Source of the DNA: Maribacter sp. BPC-D8
GTDB lineage: Bacteria; Bacteroidota; Bacteroidia; Flavobacteriales; Flavobacteriaceae
NCBI RefSeq assembly: GCF_035207705.1
Contig: NZ_CP128187.1
Location: 1,302,001 to 1,366,000, forward strand
DNA length: 64,000 bases
Direction of reading: 5' to 3'
Part shown: positions 35,063 through 44,610 of the stretch, one piece after another
Layout of the letters: each line of letters opens with the position of its first letter
Numbering within the stretch: the stretch's first letter is position 1
Position numbers and translations under genes: made by a program
Notes under the pieces: generated by a model
Databases searched by the model: none
The model's input: the letters and a program-made list of their open reading frames with translations, nothing else
Told to the model about the DNA's origin: nothing

Positions 35063-37403
35063 CTTTCTTTCTGTATAAGGAGTTGGACATGGAACATAAC
35101 TGATCAAATAAGGTAGAACCATTTTCGTTCGAAACTGTTCCCTTATATTTTATTGAATTATTTGATTCTAACTCAAAACCAACATTCAAAATGGAATCTT
35201 CGTCTGGTGTACTTTTAGGTTTATCATCAAGTTCTAATAACTGCGACTTTATATATTCTAAAGCCTCGCTAGCCTTTTTCACAAGTTTTTTTGATTCAGA
35301 TTGAATAACGCTTTCTAATAATTCAATTTCTTTCTGGTCACCTACCTTTTTTATTTCACCGATAAGCATAAGTTTTGTCTCATAATCGGCTAGATTATAA
35401 ATATCTGTAAATACACTTTCTGATAGGTCATTATCATCTGAAAACAACTCACTAGGTCTTGGTGATTGGTAAGAGAATTTCTGAATTAATTCATTCGCTC
35501 TTTCGATAACTACTTCAGAACTATTTTTCTCTATAATTTGATATAATAGTATGAGTTCGCGACAGTCGCCCAGCTCAGAAATATTTTCTAACATTACCAT
35601 GGCATCAAGCTCTTCTTTAGGCATAAAGTTTGCAGCGAAAGAAACATTATCGTTTTCAAAAGAAATAAGAGGTTCAACCGAATCGATTGTTTTAATAACT
35701 ACTTTTTGCTGCTCTTCGTTCTCTGAATCTAAAGTAGACCAATCAAAAACATGAGCCATTTTCGTTGAAGTATTATCTAAAGGGTTAACAGAAGTTTCTT
35801 CTGGTACTTCTCCTAATAATTCATCGTCTAATTCAAACAATGGTTTAAAATCATCATCATTATAAGAAGTAGTTACTTCTTCAATAACATCTTCTTCTAC
35901 CACAAATGGCAGAAAATTAAAAGTAAGCTCTTCTTCTAATTCTTGGTCTTGTCCATTTTCGACAACTGCCTCAGTTTCTTCAGGTTTTTCATCTAACGCT
36001 TCTTCATCTTTAATATGAGGTAAAAAGCTTAAATCGATATCTTCTATTGAGTTGATTTTCTTTACATCATTTTGCTGCAATTCTGCATCAAATTCTGTAT
36101 TCTCTTCATTAACAAACTCTTCATTCATTACTTCTTCAGTTTCTTTATATGTTATTTCTTCTTCAAAAGAAGGAGCTATTTCGGTTATTTCGTCAGTAAC
36201 TATAGTTTCAATATCTATCTCAGTAGAAATAGCTGCAATATCATCCTCTAGAACAATATCATTATGATTATCAATTATTGCATGCTCATCTTCTTGCAAT
36301 GCATCATCCCATTGAACATCATAAAAATCTGACGAAGAAATATTTTTGGTAGGCAAAACTCTTTCAGGATCAATTTTGTTGAGTGTACCTATTACTTTAC
36401 TTTTTATATTAAAATTACGTTCTGTCAATTGCAGATTTTCTAAAAAAGAGGCTTCTGCCTTTGTACCCAGTTCACCAATAGCATCTAAAATTGCTATTTT
36501 GATATCCTGACTAGCCTTGGAATACACCAATTTTAATGTGATTAAAGCATTCGCGAAATGAAAATCTTTAATACACTCTATAGCTTCTGCCTGAATATCG
36601 CGGTTCTTATGCTTTAAAAGCGTTATTATAGATTGTTCAGCACCGTTCTGACTATAATATTTGATCAAACGTAATGAGAACAACACTACATGGGTATTGG
36701 TTGAAGTTAACCAGAGTGCAAATTGAGGCGGATTATAATTAGGTTTATGTCTAAGTACATCTAACAACTTCAATTGTTGCCATTCAGCAATTTTAAACTT
36801 GGTATTATCAAGAAAATATTTAATACCCTCTTCTCGAAGGTTTACCACTGCGATTTCTGCCTGTTTACGAATGGTACTTTGCCTATGGTTTATGAATTTT
36901 ATAATTAATCCGTAAGACTCGTCAACTTCCATAGTGGTCAATTCTACTATTCCGCTAGAAACAACTTGCCATTTTCTGCTGCCTAATTTTTCATAAGCAT
37001 CGTGGTGAAGTCCTAAATCGGTATAAAGTTGTATTAAAACAGCTTGTGACTGCCCCGATAAATCTTTTCGTAAATCAAGTAAAACCTCCGTTAGAACATC
37101 TCTATCGAAATTATGCTTTATTAATTCTCTGATCTGAACTTTTAGATTTAGGTAATTCATTTTTTCCTCCTTAGTATTTGAATCCTCATAGAAAAGAAAT
37201 TCATTAATCATAGGGGAAAATTCGACCTTCTTATCTTTCGTTCGACTGCTGGTAGATGTAATTCTATTTCTGATAATAAATACCCCAATAAAATAAATAA
37301 CAGACAATACAAAAAACAGTATTGTAAGCCACCAGAGATATTCTAAATTGAATTCTGGTGCAGTTATTACCGATATTTTAATTTGATTAGGGGGAATTAA
37401 CAA
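35055..37403 (-). CDS. Membrane-anchored HEAT-repeat protein
   Basis: 782 residues from a TTG start that directly follows an in-frame TAA. One membrane helix (about 20-42), HEAT-type helical repeats at ~95-350 (HRQSTIRKQAEIAVVNLREE, HKNRDIQAEAIECIKDFH), a very acidic linker at ~365-570 rich in Glu, and a second HEAT-like block at ~590-720. No catalytic motif. It probably serves as a cytoplasmic scaffold that links the synthase to its regulators, which is inference from its place in the operon. No PilZ or other c-di-GMP domain is seen. Confidence 0.8.
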   Translation of the reverse strand: MLIPPNQIKISVITAPEFNLEYLWWLTILFFVLSVIYFIGVFIIRNRITSTSSRTKDKKVEFSPMINEFLFYEDSNTKEEKMNYLNLKVQIRELIKHNFDRDVLTEVLLDLRKDLSGQSQAVLIQLYTDLGLHHDAYEKLGSRKWQVVSSGIVELTTMEVDESYGLIIKFINHRQSTIRKQAEIAVVNLREEGIKYFLDNTKFKIAEWQQLKLLDVLRHKPNYNPPQFALWLTSTNTHVVLFSLRLIKYYSQNGAEQSIITLLKHKNRDIQAEAIECIKDFHFANALITLKLVYSKASQDIKIAILDAIGELGTKAEASFLENLQLTERNFNIKSKVIGTLNKIDPERVLPTKNISSSDFYDVQWDDALQEDEHAIIDNHNDIVLEDDIAAISTEIDIETIVTDEITEIAPSFEEEITYKETEEVMNEEFVNEENTEFDAELQQNDVKKINSIEDIDLSFLPHIKDEEALDEKPEETEAVVENGQDQELEEELTFNFLPFVVEEDVIEEVTTSYNDDDFKPLFELDDELLGEVPEETSVNPLDNTSTKMAHVFDWSTLDSENEEQQKVVIKTIDSVEPLISFENDNVSFAANFMPKEELDAMVMLENISELGDCRELILLYQIIEKNSSEVVIERANELIQKFSYQSPRPSELFSDDNDLSESVFTDIYNLADYETKLMLIGEIKKVGDQKEIELLESVIQSESKKLVKKASEALEYIKSQLLELDDKPKSTPDEDSILNVGFELESNNSIKYKGTVSNENGSTLFDQLCSMSNSLYRKKDG

Positions 37404-37415
37404 ATTTTATCTTAT

Positions 37416-37781
37416 TTACTTATCTATTTCTCGTGCTATTCTAACTAATAATTCTGTTGGACTTACTGGTTTCGTAATAAAATCATTTGCACCTAATTCA
37501 AAAGCGGTTAGAACGTTCTGTTCATTACCTGCCGATGATATGATAATTATAGGTGTGTTTGATTTAAGTTCATTTCGTACATAATCTATAAGCTCGATAC
37601 CAGAAAAATAAGGCATCATAATATCGCTCACGATAATGTCGGGCATTGTATTTTGTAAATACTCTTTAACCTCTTTTCCGTTAACGGAATGATGTACTGC
37701 ATAGCCACCTTTTTTCAGCCTAAAGTTTAATAAAGAGGCTAAAAGTTGGTCATCATCTGCTAATAGTACACTTTTTCCCAT
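37416..37781 (-). CDS. Stand-alone response regulator receiver
   Basis: 121 residues, a single receiver domain: acidic pocket ADDD (9-11), phospho-acceptor Asp53 in VSDIMMP, the conserved Ser/Thr in IISSAG, and the Lys in FITKPVSP. There is no output domain. It lies 1 bp after the hybrid kinase gene and 12 bp before the HEAT gene. It probably receives phosphate from the HPt domain of that kinase and acts by protein contact, perhaps on the HEAT protein. Confidence 0.9.
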   Translation of the reverse strand: MGKSVLLADDDQLLASLLNFRLKKGGYAVHHSVNGKEVKEYLQNTMPDIIVSDIMMPYFSGIELIDYVRNELKSNTPIIIISSAGNEQNVLTAFELGANDFITKPVSPTELLVRIAREIDK

Positions 37782-37782
37782 C

Positions 37783-39543
37783 TTATTTTTTATTCATTTT
37801 TTCTAGTTCATTATTCAAATTCTCTTCTAATAATGGATAATCATTCAAGAAAATTTTATAAAGTTCTTTTACTTTTTCAGGTTGATTTGTTTTACAACTA
37901 CTCTCTAGCTCAACAATTAACTTTCGCATTCCGTCAGCTTTTATCATCGCAAAACCAGCTTTTAATTTATGCGCAGATAAAGCGATTTCTTTTAAATTCT
38001 CGGTCTTAAGATGAATTTTCACATTACCAATGAACTCAATTGCGTTCAATTTGAACAACTTTAATAATTCATTCAACATATCGATTTCTCCGAAACAATC
38101 TTTCAACAGATTATTTAGATTTACAACCGTGGTTTCTTTTAATTCTATCATTGGTTTTTGAAGTATTGAGGCAAAATCTGTATGCTCTGAGTTTAGTTTT
38201 TTATTTTTTACAATGGTTGACATTAAATCGTCTAGAGTATATGGTTTTAGAAGAAAATCATTAATTCCGATTTCTTTACAATCTTTACTATCCTGCTCTG
38301 TAAAATCTGCACTAAAGGCAATAATCGGAACTGAATTTACTTTTTTGTTTTTATGATCTCGTATGGCTTTAGATACCTCAAATCCGTTTTGATTAGGCAT
38401 TTTTAAATCCATCAGAATAAGATCAATCTTTCTAGATGAAAGCAAATACAAGCCTTTATCTAAATCAACATCGACATGAACTTTACAACCCCATTTTGTC
38501 AATTGTTCAACAATTAGGTGTTGGTTCATTATATTATCTTCAAATACCAATATCTCGGTACCGGCTAATAAACCGCTGTTTTTCTTTTTTGTATCCTGTT
38601 TTAAAGATTTACGTGGTACCGTAGTAGCGCTACCGATAACGTAAGGCATTCTAAACAAAACAGTTGTACCGCTATTTATAGTACTATCTATTTCGATTTC
38701 GCCGTTGAGCTTATCTATAATTTCTTTTGTAATGGTTAGCCCTAGCCCTGTACCTCCATATTTTTTAGAAGTATCATCTTCTGCTTGTGTGTAACCCTTG
38801 AATATGGTCTTAATTTTTTCTTTAGAGATACCAATACCTGTATCGACAACAGAAAACTCTATAAGACATTCATTATTAACCTGTTCTTTAGTAAAAACCT
38901 CTAATTTTATAAATCCTTGATGAACGAATTTCACCGAATTACCTAAAAGGTTAAGAAGAATTTGAGATAGTTTAGATGGGTCGCCCTTTATAATTTTAGG
39001 TACGTTCTCATCGATATCGATTAACAATTCTATTTTGCGATCTAAAATTAATGTCTCACATAAAAACATAACGTCTTTAAGTAAACTATGCAGATTAAAA
39101 TCTACCGTCTCAAAATTATTATTACCAGAAGATAATTTAGAATATTCTAAAACTTCATTAATCAATTTCAAAAGTGTATTTGATGCAAATTGTATGGCAT
39201 CTACTTTTTTATGTTGACCACGCGTTAGCTTTTCTTCTTTCAAAAGATTTGCATACCCTATTATACTATTCAACGGAGTTCTAATTTCGTGACTAACATG
39301 AGTGATAAACTGCTTTTCTGAAATCTGTTGATTTTCTGTAGCAGTAACCTCAATTTTCTTAGTAACAATTTGATCCGATTTAGGCGAAAAAATATGTCTT
39401 TCTAAACTAGATCGAAAAGTATTAAAAGAGCCTTTTAACGCTTTCGCTTCTGCTGCATTTAATTCTTCAAAAGAGAATTCACTAACTGTTCTTTCTAGTT
39501 GAGATAATTGACCAAGTAAATCCTTAGTTTTTGAAATTGACAT
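37783..39543 (-). CDS. Soluble hybrid histidine kinase with receiver and HPt
   Basis: 586 residues, without membrane helices. A short N-terminal helical stretch (1-70) is followed by HisKA with THVSHEIRTPL (His85). HATPase follows at ~190-310 (DTGIGISKEKIKTIFKGYTQ, TGLGLTI), and a receiver at ~325-440 with the Asp in LILMDLKMP. A HPt domain ends the protein (~485-575; SAHKLKAGFAMI). This is a complete His-Asp-His relay in one protein; the fourth partner is the downstream receiver. First gene of the operon 39543-29937. Confidence 0.9.
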   Translation of the reverse strand: MSISKTKDLLGQLSQLERTVSEFSFEELNAAEAKALKGSFNTFRSSLERHIFSPKSDQIVTKKIEVTATENQQISEKQFITHVSHEIRTPLNSIIGYANLLKEEKLTRGQHKKVDAIQFASNTLLKLINEVLEYSKLSSGNNNFETVDFNLHSLLKDVMFLCETLILDRKIELLIDIDENVPKIIKGDPSKLSQILLNLLGNSVKFVHQGFIKLEVFTKEQVNNECLIEFSVVDTGIGISKEKIKTIFKGYTQAEDDTSKKYGGTGLGLTITKEIIDKLNGEIEIDSTINSGTTVLFRMPYVIGSATTVPRKSLKQDTKKKNSGLLAGTEILVFEDNIMNQHLIVEQLTKWGCKVHVDVDLDKGLYLLSSRKIDLILMDLKMPNQNGFEVSKAIRDHKNKKVNSVPIIAFSADFTEQDSKDCKEIGINDFLLKPYTLDDLMSTIVKNKKLNSEHTDFASILQKPMIELKETTVVNLNNLLKDCFGEIDMLNELLKLFKLNAIEFIGNVKIHLKTENLKEIALSAHKLKAGFAMIKADGMRKLIVELESSCKTNQPEKVKELYKIFLNDYPLLEENLNNELEKMNKK

Positions 39544-39684
39544 AAATAGGTATTCTTTAGTTTATGGGGGTTTTGTTAATATTTATCTAAAAATGCATCA
39601 ATACAGTTGCGAGAACAATAAAATGTTCTCTAAGAGTGGTTATTTGTTGTGAATACACTTAAATTGTAGGTCTAAACTTACTCA

Positions 39685-40977
39685 ATGAAGCAGTTCATCT
39701 ATTTATTATGTGTTATATCCGTAATCTCTTGCGGAGAAAAAAAAGAAAAAATTGAAGAAACTACCTTAGAAAAAGCACATCGAATTCATGATGCTGTTAT
39801 TACTATTGATACACATAATGACATCAATGTCAAAAACTTTGTAGATAGTGTAAATTACAGTCAGAGGTTAGATAACCAAGTTAATTTACCGAAGATGAAA
39901 GAAGGTGGTTTAGACGTCACTTGGCTCATCGTTTATACAGGTCAAGATACGTTGACAGATGATGGTGGCTATGCCAAGGCAAAAGAGAACGCCATGTCAA
40001 AATTTGAAGCTATTCATAAATTGTGCGAAGAAATTGCTCCTGAAGAGATAGAATTAGCGTTAACCTCTGCAGATGTACAACGAATTGTTGGGGCTGGAAA
40101 AAAAGCTGCAATGATCGGTGTTGAAAACGCCTACCCTATTGGTACAGATTTAACGCAGTTTAAAACCTACCATGATTTAGGTGCCCGTTATATTTCTTTG
40201 GCTCATAATGGACATAGTCAATTTTCAGATTCCAATACCGGTGAAGCTGATGATGTATGGTTGCATAACGGATTAAGTGATTTAGGCAAGCAAGCTGTAG
40301 TAGAAATGAATAAGCTAGGTATAATGATAGATGTTTCGCACCCTTCAAAAGAAGCCATGAAACAAATGATCGCATTATCAAAAGCACCGATAATAGCATC
40401 TCATTCATCTGCAAGGGCATTATGTGACCATAGTCGAAACTTAGATGACGAGCAATTAATGATGATGAAAGAAAATGGCGGTGTAGTACAAACCGTGGCG
40501 TTTAGCTCGTACTTAAATACTGAAAAACATGATGCTAGAGCTGCCTACATGAAATCTATTTATGAAAAAGTAGCTGATTCTTTAGATATTGCTTGGTACG
40601 AGCGTTCTCAGTTCTCGAGTCTATCTGATGCTGATAAAGAAGCCTTTATGGAAAACTACCCAAAGGTTTTAAAAATAGGAAAGGAATTGGTTGTCAACAA
40701 GTCTGACGCTCCAGAAGCTGTAAATGTTTCAGATTTCGTAGATCATATAGATTATATGGTAAAGTTAATCGGTATCGATTACGTTGGTATTAGTTCTGAC
40801 TTTGATGGTGGCGGTGGAATTGAGGGGTGGAACGATGCTTCTGAAACCTTCAATGTAACCCTAGAACTTGTAGAACGTGGCTATTCTGAAGAAGATATCG
40901 CAAAATTGTGGGGAGGTAACCTTATGAGAGTACTTGATCAAGTACAAGAAATAGCTAAAAAAATGGGTGAGAGCTAA
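39685..40977 (+). CDS. Membrane dipeptidase (peptidase M19) lipoprotein
   Basis: 430 residues with a lipoprotein signal (VISVISC, Cys16). The renal-dipeptidase zinc sites are intact: DTHND, GVENAYPIG (Glu), IDVSHPSKEAM (His), ASHSSARAL (His) and GISSDFDGGGG (Asp). It cleaves dipeptides, and in some relatives cyclic or D-amino-acid dipeptides, in the periplasm. Its end overlaps the convergent thioesterase by 4 bp. It diverges from the glycan operon across ~140 bp. Confidence 0.93.
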   Translation: MKQFIYLLCVISVISCGEKKEKIEETTLEKAHRIHDAVITIDTHNDINVKNFVDSVNYSQRLDNQVNLPKMKEGGLDVTWLIVYTGQDTLTDDGGYAKAKENAMSKFEAIHKLCEEIAPEEIELALTSADVQRIVGAGKKAAMIGVENAYPIGTDLTQFKTYHDLGARYISLAHNGHSQFSDSNTGEADDVWLHNGLSDLGKQAVVEMNKLGIMIDVSHPSKEAMKQMIALSKAPIIASHSSARALCDHSRNLDDEQLMMMKENGGVVQTVAFSSYLNTEKHDARAAYMKSIYEKVADSLDIAWYERSQFSSLSDADKEAFMENYPKVLKIGKELVVNKSDAPEAVNVSDFVDHIDYMVKLIGIDYVGISSDFDGGGGIEGWNDASETFNVTLELVERGYSEEDIAKLWGGNLMRVLDQVQEIAKKMGES

Positions 40978-41378
40978 TGCTCCTCACCCATTGCCGCTAG
41001 GCGATCTTTTACAAATTCTATTTTAGTTTTACCGTGTGCTGCAGGTTTTCCGTTTTCACCAAGGTTTACCATAATAATATTGTCTACGGTAACAATTGTT
41101 TCATGATTCATTTTATTACGAACCTCGCAATTTAGGGTTAAAGATGTTTTACCAAACTTTACTACTTCGATACCAATTTCAATAACATCACCTTTAACGG
41201 CAGCGCTCATGAAATTAATTTCTGACATATATTTAGTAACCACTTTACCATTTTCTAATTGAATTATGGCGTAAAGTGCAGCTTCTTCATCTATCCAAGC
41301 TAATAATCGACCTCCAAACAATGTTCCGTTAGAATTCAAATCACCAGGCTTTACTAATTTTCTAGTATGAAATCTCAT
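40974..41378 (-). CDS. Acyl-CoA thioesterase (hotdog fold)
   Basis: 134 residues from the ATG at 41378; the frame extends to a TTG at 41408, which is a weaker choice. The opening RFHTRKLVKPGDLNSNGTLF and the GGRLLAWIDEEAAL helix with its conserved Asp/Glu fit the YciA/BACH type. It hydrolyses acyl-CoA in the cytoplasm. A stand-alone gene that converges on the dipeptidase gene. Confidence 0.85.
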   Translation of the reverse strand: MRFHTRKLVKPGDLNSNGTLFGGRLLAWIDEEAALYAIIQLENGKVVTKYMSEINFMSAAVKGDVIEIGIEVVKFGKTSLTLNCEVRNKMNHETIVTVDNIIMVNLGENGKPAAHGKTKIEFVKDRLAAMGEEH

Positions 41379-41654
41379 AGTCTCTTTTTTTGAAAATTTA
41401 CTTTGCAAAGTTATGTCTAAAAATTCTCAACAGCACAATTTTGAAGTTATATGCAGCCCGATTTACCAATTGTAACAATTGTGTATTTAATACTTTACAA
41501 ATTAACAATTGTCTCTAGATAGAATTATGATAACCCTAATTTCTACCCCTATTTTTTGCCTTGACCGACTTTGTTCATAACAGGTTAAAAACTTATGTAA
41601 AGGGTTAAGCAGGCATTTTATCTAATACGTACCTTTAAGTAAAATCAAAATATA

Positions 41655-42065
41655 ATGGACAGGACACAGAAATTGCAATCAATTCGACCAACAATTGCCT
41701 CTGCCAAAATAATGCCCAACATGAGCGAAGACGAACGTTTTCAGAATGAAACGTTACGCCCAATTCTTAAACTTCAAAATGATTTACTATTGGCTTCTTT
41801 TCAGAATTATATCATCAAAATGAAGAATACATTTTACGAGCTCAAGCTTGAAAAACGTATAGATTACATTACCAAAGCCATTCAAAAAGATATAAAATAT
41901 AGAAATTCTTTAAAGGGAATGATTATAGGTCAATTTACAATTGAAGAATATGAAGCTTATGTACAAAACTCATCAGCGCTTAATAAACGTATGATTAATA
42001 TGGTCGTAAAAAGAATTCAAGATCAAATTCAATATTTTGAAAAATATGACCTAATCCAAAAGTGA
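41655..42065 (+). CDS. Conserved hypothetical protein
   Basis: 136 residues, helical, charged, with no membrane helix. The opening ASAKIMPNMSEDERFQNETL and the RPILKLQNDLLLASFQNYI segment are familiar from Flavobacteriaceae proteins of unknown function. It overlaps the 3' end of the convergent DUF2461 gene by 15 bp. The region 41409-41654 upstream contains the palindromes CAATTGTAACAATTG and a CCCTATTTTTTGCCTTGACC stretch that only weakly resembles the glycosyltransferase-end repeat. Confidence 0.65.
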   Translation: MDRTQKLQSIRPTIASAKIMPNMSEDERFQNETLRPILKLQNDLLLASFQNYIIKMKNTFYELKLEKRIDYITKAIQKDIKYRNSLKGMIIGQFTIEEYEAYVQNSSALNKRMINMVVKRIQDQIQYFEKYDLIQK

Positions 42066-42731
42066 TTCGCCATTTAGGTTAGTGGTTAGAATATTACTCA
42101 TTAGATCGAAATAAGGGCGTATTGCTACAAAACTCTCGTCTACCTTATTAGCAAAATCATCAGATAAGACTTCTTTATCGGTAAAATTCCTAACGAAAAT
42201 AAATTGCTTTTTACGTATAAATTCAATGTTAGGGTCTTCCTTATCAAAACCTTTAGGGGCAGTTTTTAATTCATCGCCAACTAATGGTCCCCAGATAGCT
42301 TTAAATTTTTTATCATCGATAATGTCTGTCAAATCAGTGGTATCTATCTCCCACTCTTTTCTAATACGCAACAAGTCTTCTTTTTCAGGATTCCAGAATC
42401 CCACGGCAACAAAGCTATTACCGGGTGCTACCTGTAAGTAGTACCCACCTCTACGATGTTTACCCGCTCTAGAGAAAGATGCTGATAAATTACTTTTATA
42501 TGGAGTTTTGTTTTTAGAAAAACGAACATCCCTATAAATTCTAAATACTTTTAATTTTTCAATTTCATCATGTGTCTTTAGTTTTTCAAATACATGATTG
42601 AAAAAACTTTTTACTTTAGTTTCCTCCGCTTTAAATTCTGCTTTATGTTCTGTAAACCAATCTCGATTATTATTTTTCTTTAGCTTATCCAAAAATTGAA
42701 AAGTGCTTTTTGTAATCTTCGTTTCTAACAT
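42051..42731 (-). CDS. DUF2461 (TIGR02453) family protein
   Basis: 226 residues from the ATG at 42731; a further ATG at 42770 adds 13 residues with no family match. Seen: the TFQFLDKLKKNNNRDWFTEH start, KVFRIYRDVRFSKNKTPYKS and the GGYYLQVAPG segment, all typical of DUF2461. Cytoplasmic, function unknown. Diverges from cysE. Confidence 0.88.
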   Translation of the reverse strand: MLETKITKSTFQFLDKLKKNNNRDWFTEHKAEFKAEETKVKSFFNHVFEKLKTHDEIEKLKVFRIYRDVRFSKNKTPYKSNLSASFSRAGKHRRGGYYLQVAPGNSFVAVGFWNPEKEDLLRIRKEWEIDTTDLTDIIDDKKFKAIWGPLVGDELKTAPKGFDKEDPNIEFIRKKQFIFVRNFTDKEVLSDDFANKVDESFVAIRPYFDLMSNILTTNLNGESLLD

Positions 42732-42799
42732 TCGACTTACCTGTTGTGATTTTAAGCTAAAGTTAACCATTAGATGAGAAGTACTTTTACTTATTTGGT

Positions 42800-42807
42800 T
42801 AATTTTG
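42800..42807 (+). promoter_or_regulatory. -7 promoter element of cysE-cysM
   Basis: TAATTTTG fits TAnnTTTG exactly and lies 18 bases upstream of the cysE start. The -33 element is weak. Confidence 0.4.
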
Positions 42808-42825
42808 ATGAACTAATGAAGACCC

Positions 42826-43617
42826 ATGGACCATCGATCTATAATCGAAAAGATTAACACCCACAAAAAACAACCGAATTTAAGATTTCGCTTAAAAAAG
42901 AATACGGAGAAATTTACCGACCTTCTTTTTTATATGTTGTTTGATATTGAAACACCAGTAGCAGAAAGTTTAGATACACTTGAAAAACAGTTTGATGAAC
43001 TTGTAGATTTAGCCTGCTGGGAAAGCGATAAACCTTGTAAGAAGGTTTGGGAGAATTATGTAGAGAAACTACCTTTAGTTCTTGAGAGCTTAAACCTTGA
43101 TGCTGAAGCGACGGTAAATTGTGATCCCGCCTCATTATCTATTGAAGAAGTCTATATGGCTTACCCTGGTTTTTATGCCATTTCAGTATATAGGTTAGCT
43201 CATGAATTATACAAAATTGGTTTTCCGTTGATGCCAAGATTAATGACGGAATATGCGCATAGGCAAACTGGTGTCGATATTAACCCAGGTGCACAAATAG
43301 GGAAGTCTTTTCATATTGACCATGGTACCGGAGTTGTAATTGGGGAAACTGCCATTATAAAGAATGATGTCAAAATATACCAAGGGGTAACTTTGGGCGG
43401 ACTCTTTGTTGCTAAAAAATTACAGCAAACCAAACGTCACCCAACCATAGATAATAACGTAACTATTTACGCAAATGCCACTATTTTAGGTGGCGATACT
43501 ATTATTGGTGCAAACAGTATAATCGGCGGAAACGCTTGGATAACCGCATCTGTACCACCAAATTCAACAGTTTTTCACACACCTGAAATTAAAATTAAAA
43601 CATTACCGCATGTCTAA
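42826..43617 (+). CDS. cysE: Serine O-acetyltransferase
   Basis: 263 residues. Helical N-terminal part (1-130), then a left-handed beta-helix of hexapeptide repeats: DINPGAQIGKSFHIDHGTG with the catalytic His pair region, then VIGETAIIKNDVKIYQGVT and LGGDTIIGANSIIGGNAWI. It acetylates serine with acetyl-CoA for cysteine synthesis. The stop overlaps the start of the cysM-like gene by 8 bp, which gives translational coupling of the two steps. Confidence 0.93.
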   Translation: MDHRSIIEKINTHKKQPNLRFRLKKNTEKFTDLLFYMLFDIETPVAESLDTLEKQFDELVDLACWESDKPCKKVWENYVEKLPLVLESLNLDAEATVNCDPASLSIEEVYMAYPGFYAISVYRLAHELYKIGFPLMPRLMTEYAHRQTGVDINPGAQIGKSFHIDHGTGVVIGETAIIKNDVKIYQGVTLGGLFVAKKLQQTKRHPTIDNNVTIYANATILGGDTIIGANSIIGGNAWITASVPPNSTVFHTPEIKIKTLPHV

Positions 43618-44497
43618 TACCTTATTATCTCTTATTGGCAATACTCCGCTAGTAAAGTCACGAGTTCTAAATACAAACCCTAATGTTTCTATTTATTTTA
43701 AATTAGAGGGGCATAACCCAGGTGGTAGTGTAAAAGATCGTGCAGCATACAACATGATTAAAACCGGTTTTGACAATGGCGATTTTACCGTCAATGACAA
43801 ATTAATAGAAGCCACCAGTGGAAATACCGGTATTGCCTTAGCTATGATTGCGGGCGTTTACGGACTTGACATTGAACTGGTAATGCCAGAGAATGCTACT
43901 AGAGAACGCGTACAGACCATGAGAGCGTATGGTGCCAAAGTAACTTTAACCTCTAAAGATGTAGGTATTGAAGGTGCACGAGATTACGCAGAAAGTAAGG
44001 TTGCCAACGAAGGTTATATAATGATGAACCAATTCGGAAATGAAAATAATTGGAAAGCACATTATAAAACTACAGGTCCGGAGATATGGAAAGATACCGA
44101 TGGTAAAGTCACCCACTTTGTTTCGTCAATGGGTACAACCGGTACTATAATGGGTACTTCTACCTATTTAAAAGAACAAAATAGCGACATACAAATCGTT
44201 GGCGTACAGCCAAGCGACAATGCTAGCATACCAGGTATAAGAAAATGGCCTCAAGAATACTTGCCAAAAATATTCAACCCAAAGAAAGTAGACCGCATCA
44301 TGGAAGTCAATGAATTGGAAGCCAAAACTATGGCTAGAAGATTGGCAAAAGAAGAAGGGATATTCTCTGGTATGAGCAGTGGCGGTGCTGCAACAGTTGC
44401 TTTGCGCCTAGCTCAAGAAATAGATCATGGTGTAATTGTTTCTATAGTTTGTGATCGCGGAGATCGCTACTTATCATCAGATTTATTTGAACTATAA
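43610..44497 (+). CDS. cysM: Cysteine synthase (O-acetylserine sulfhydrylase B type)
   Basis: 295 residues, fold type II PLP enzyme. PLP motif NPGGSVKDR (Lys42), substrate loop TSGNTGIALAM and the SMGTTGTIMGTSTYLKEQN phosphate loop. The end, VCDRGDRYLSSDLF, is that of the CysM branch. It makes cysteine from O-acetylserine and sulfide, fed by the coupled cysE. A strong terminator follows. The paralogue at 5444-6424 sits in a different context. Confidence 0.93.
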   Translation: MSNTLLSLIGNTPLVKSRVLNTNPNVSIYFKLEGHNPGGSVKDRAAYNMIKTGFDNGDFTVNDKLIEATSGNTGIALAMIAGVYGLDIELVMPENATRERVQTMRAYGAKVTLTSKDVGIEGARDYAESKVANEGYIMMNQFGNENNWKAHYKTTGPEIWKDTDGKVTHFVSSMGTTGTIMGTSTYLKEQNSDIQIVGVQPSDNASIPGIRKWPQEYLPKIFNPKKVDRIMEVNELEAKTMARRLAKEEGIFSGMSSGGAATVALRLAQEIDHGVIVSIVCDRGDRYLSSDLFEL

Positions 44498-44517
44498 TAT
44501 TTTTCAAAATAGGATAT

Positions 44518-44554
44518 AAAAAAAGAGCCGTCTACACGGCTCTTTTTTGTTTTA
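44518..44554 (+). terminator. Intrinsic terminator after cysM
   Basis: AAAAAGAGCCG pairs with CGGCTCTTTTT around TCTACA, followed by TGTTTT. Confidence 0.93.
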
Positions 44555-44610
44555 TTAAATATGCTATAAAACTTTACAATTATTATATATTCTAAATATA
44601 GAATAAGGTT

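Noticed and set aside
35551..36267. Ser-rich plus-strand open frames opposite the HEAT gene
   Set aside because: They are antisense shadows of the Glu-rich linker of the HEAT protein.
41531..41600. Possible further copy of the glycosyltransferase-end repeat (CCCTATTTTTTGCC, GTTCATAACAGG)
   Set aside because: Similarity is weak and no R2 core is attached; it may be chance in AT-rich DNA.
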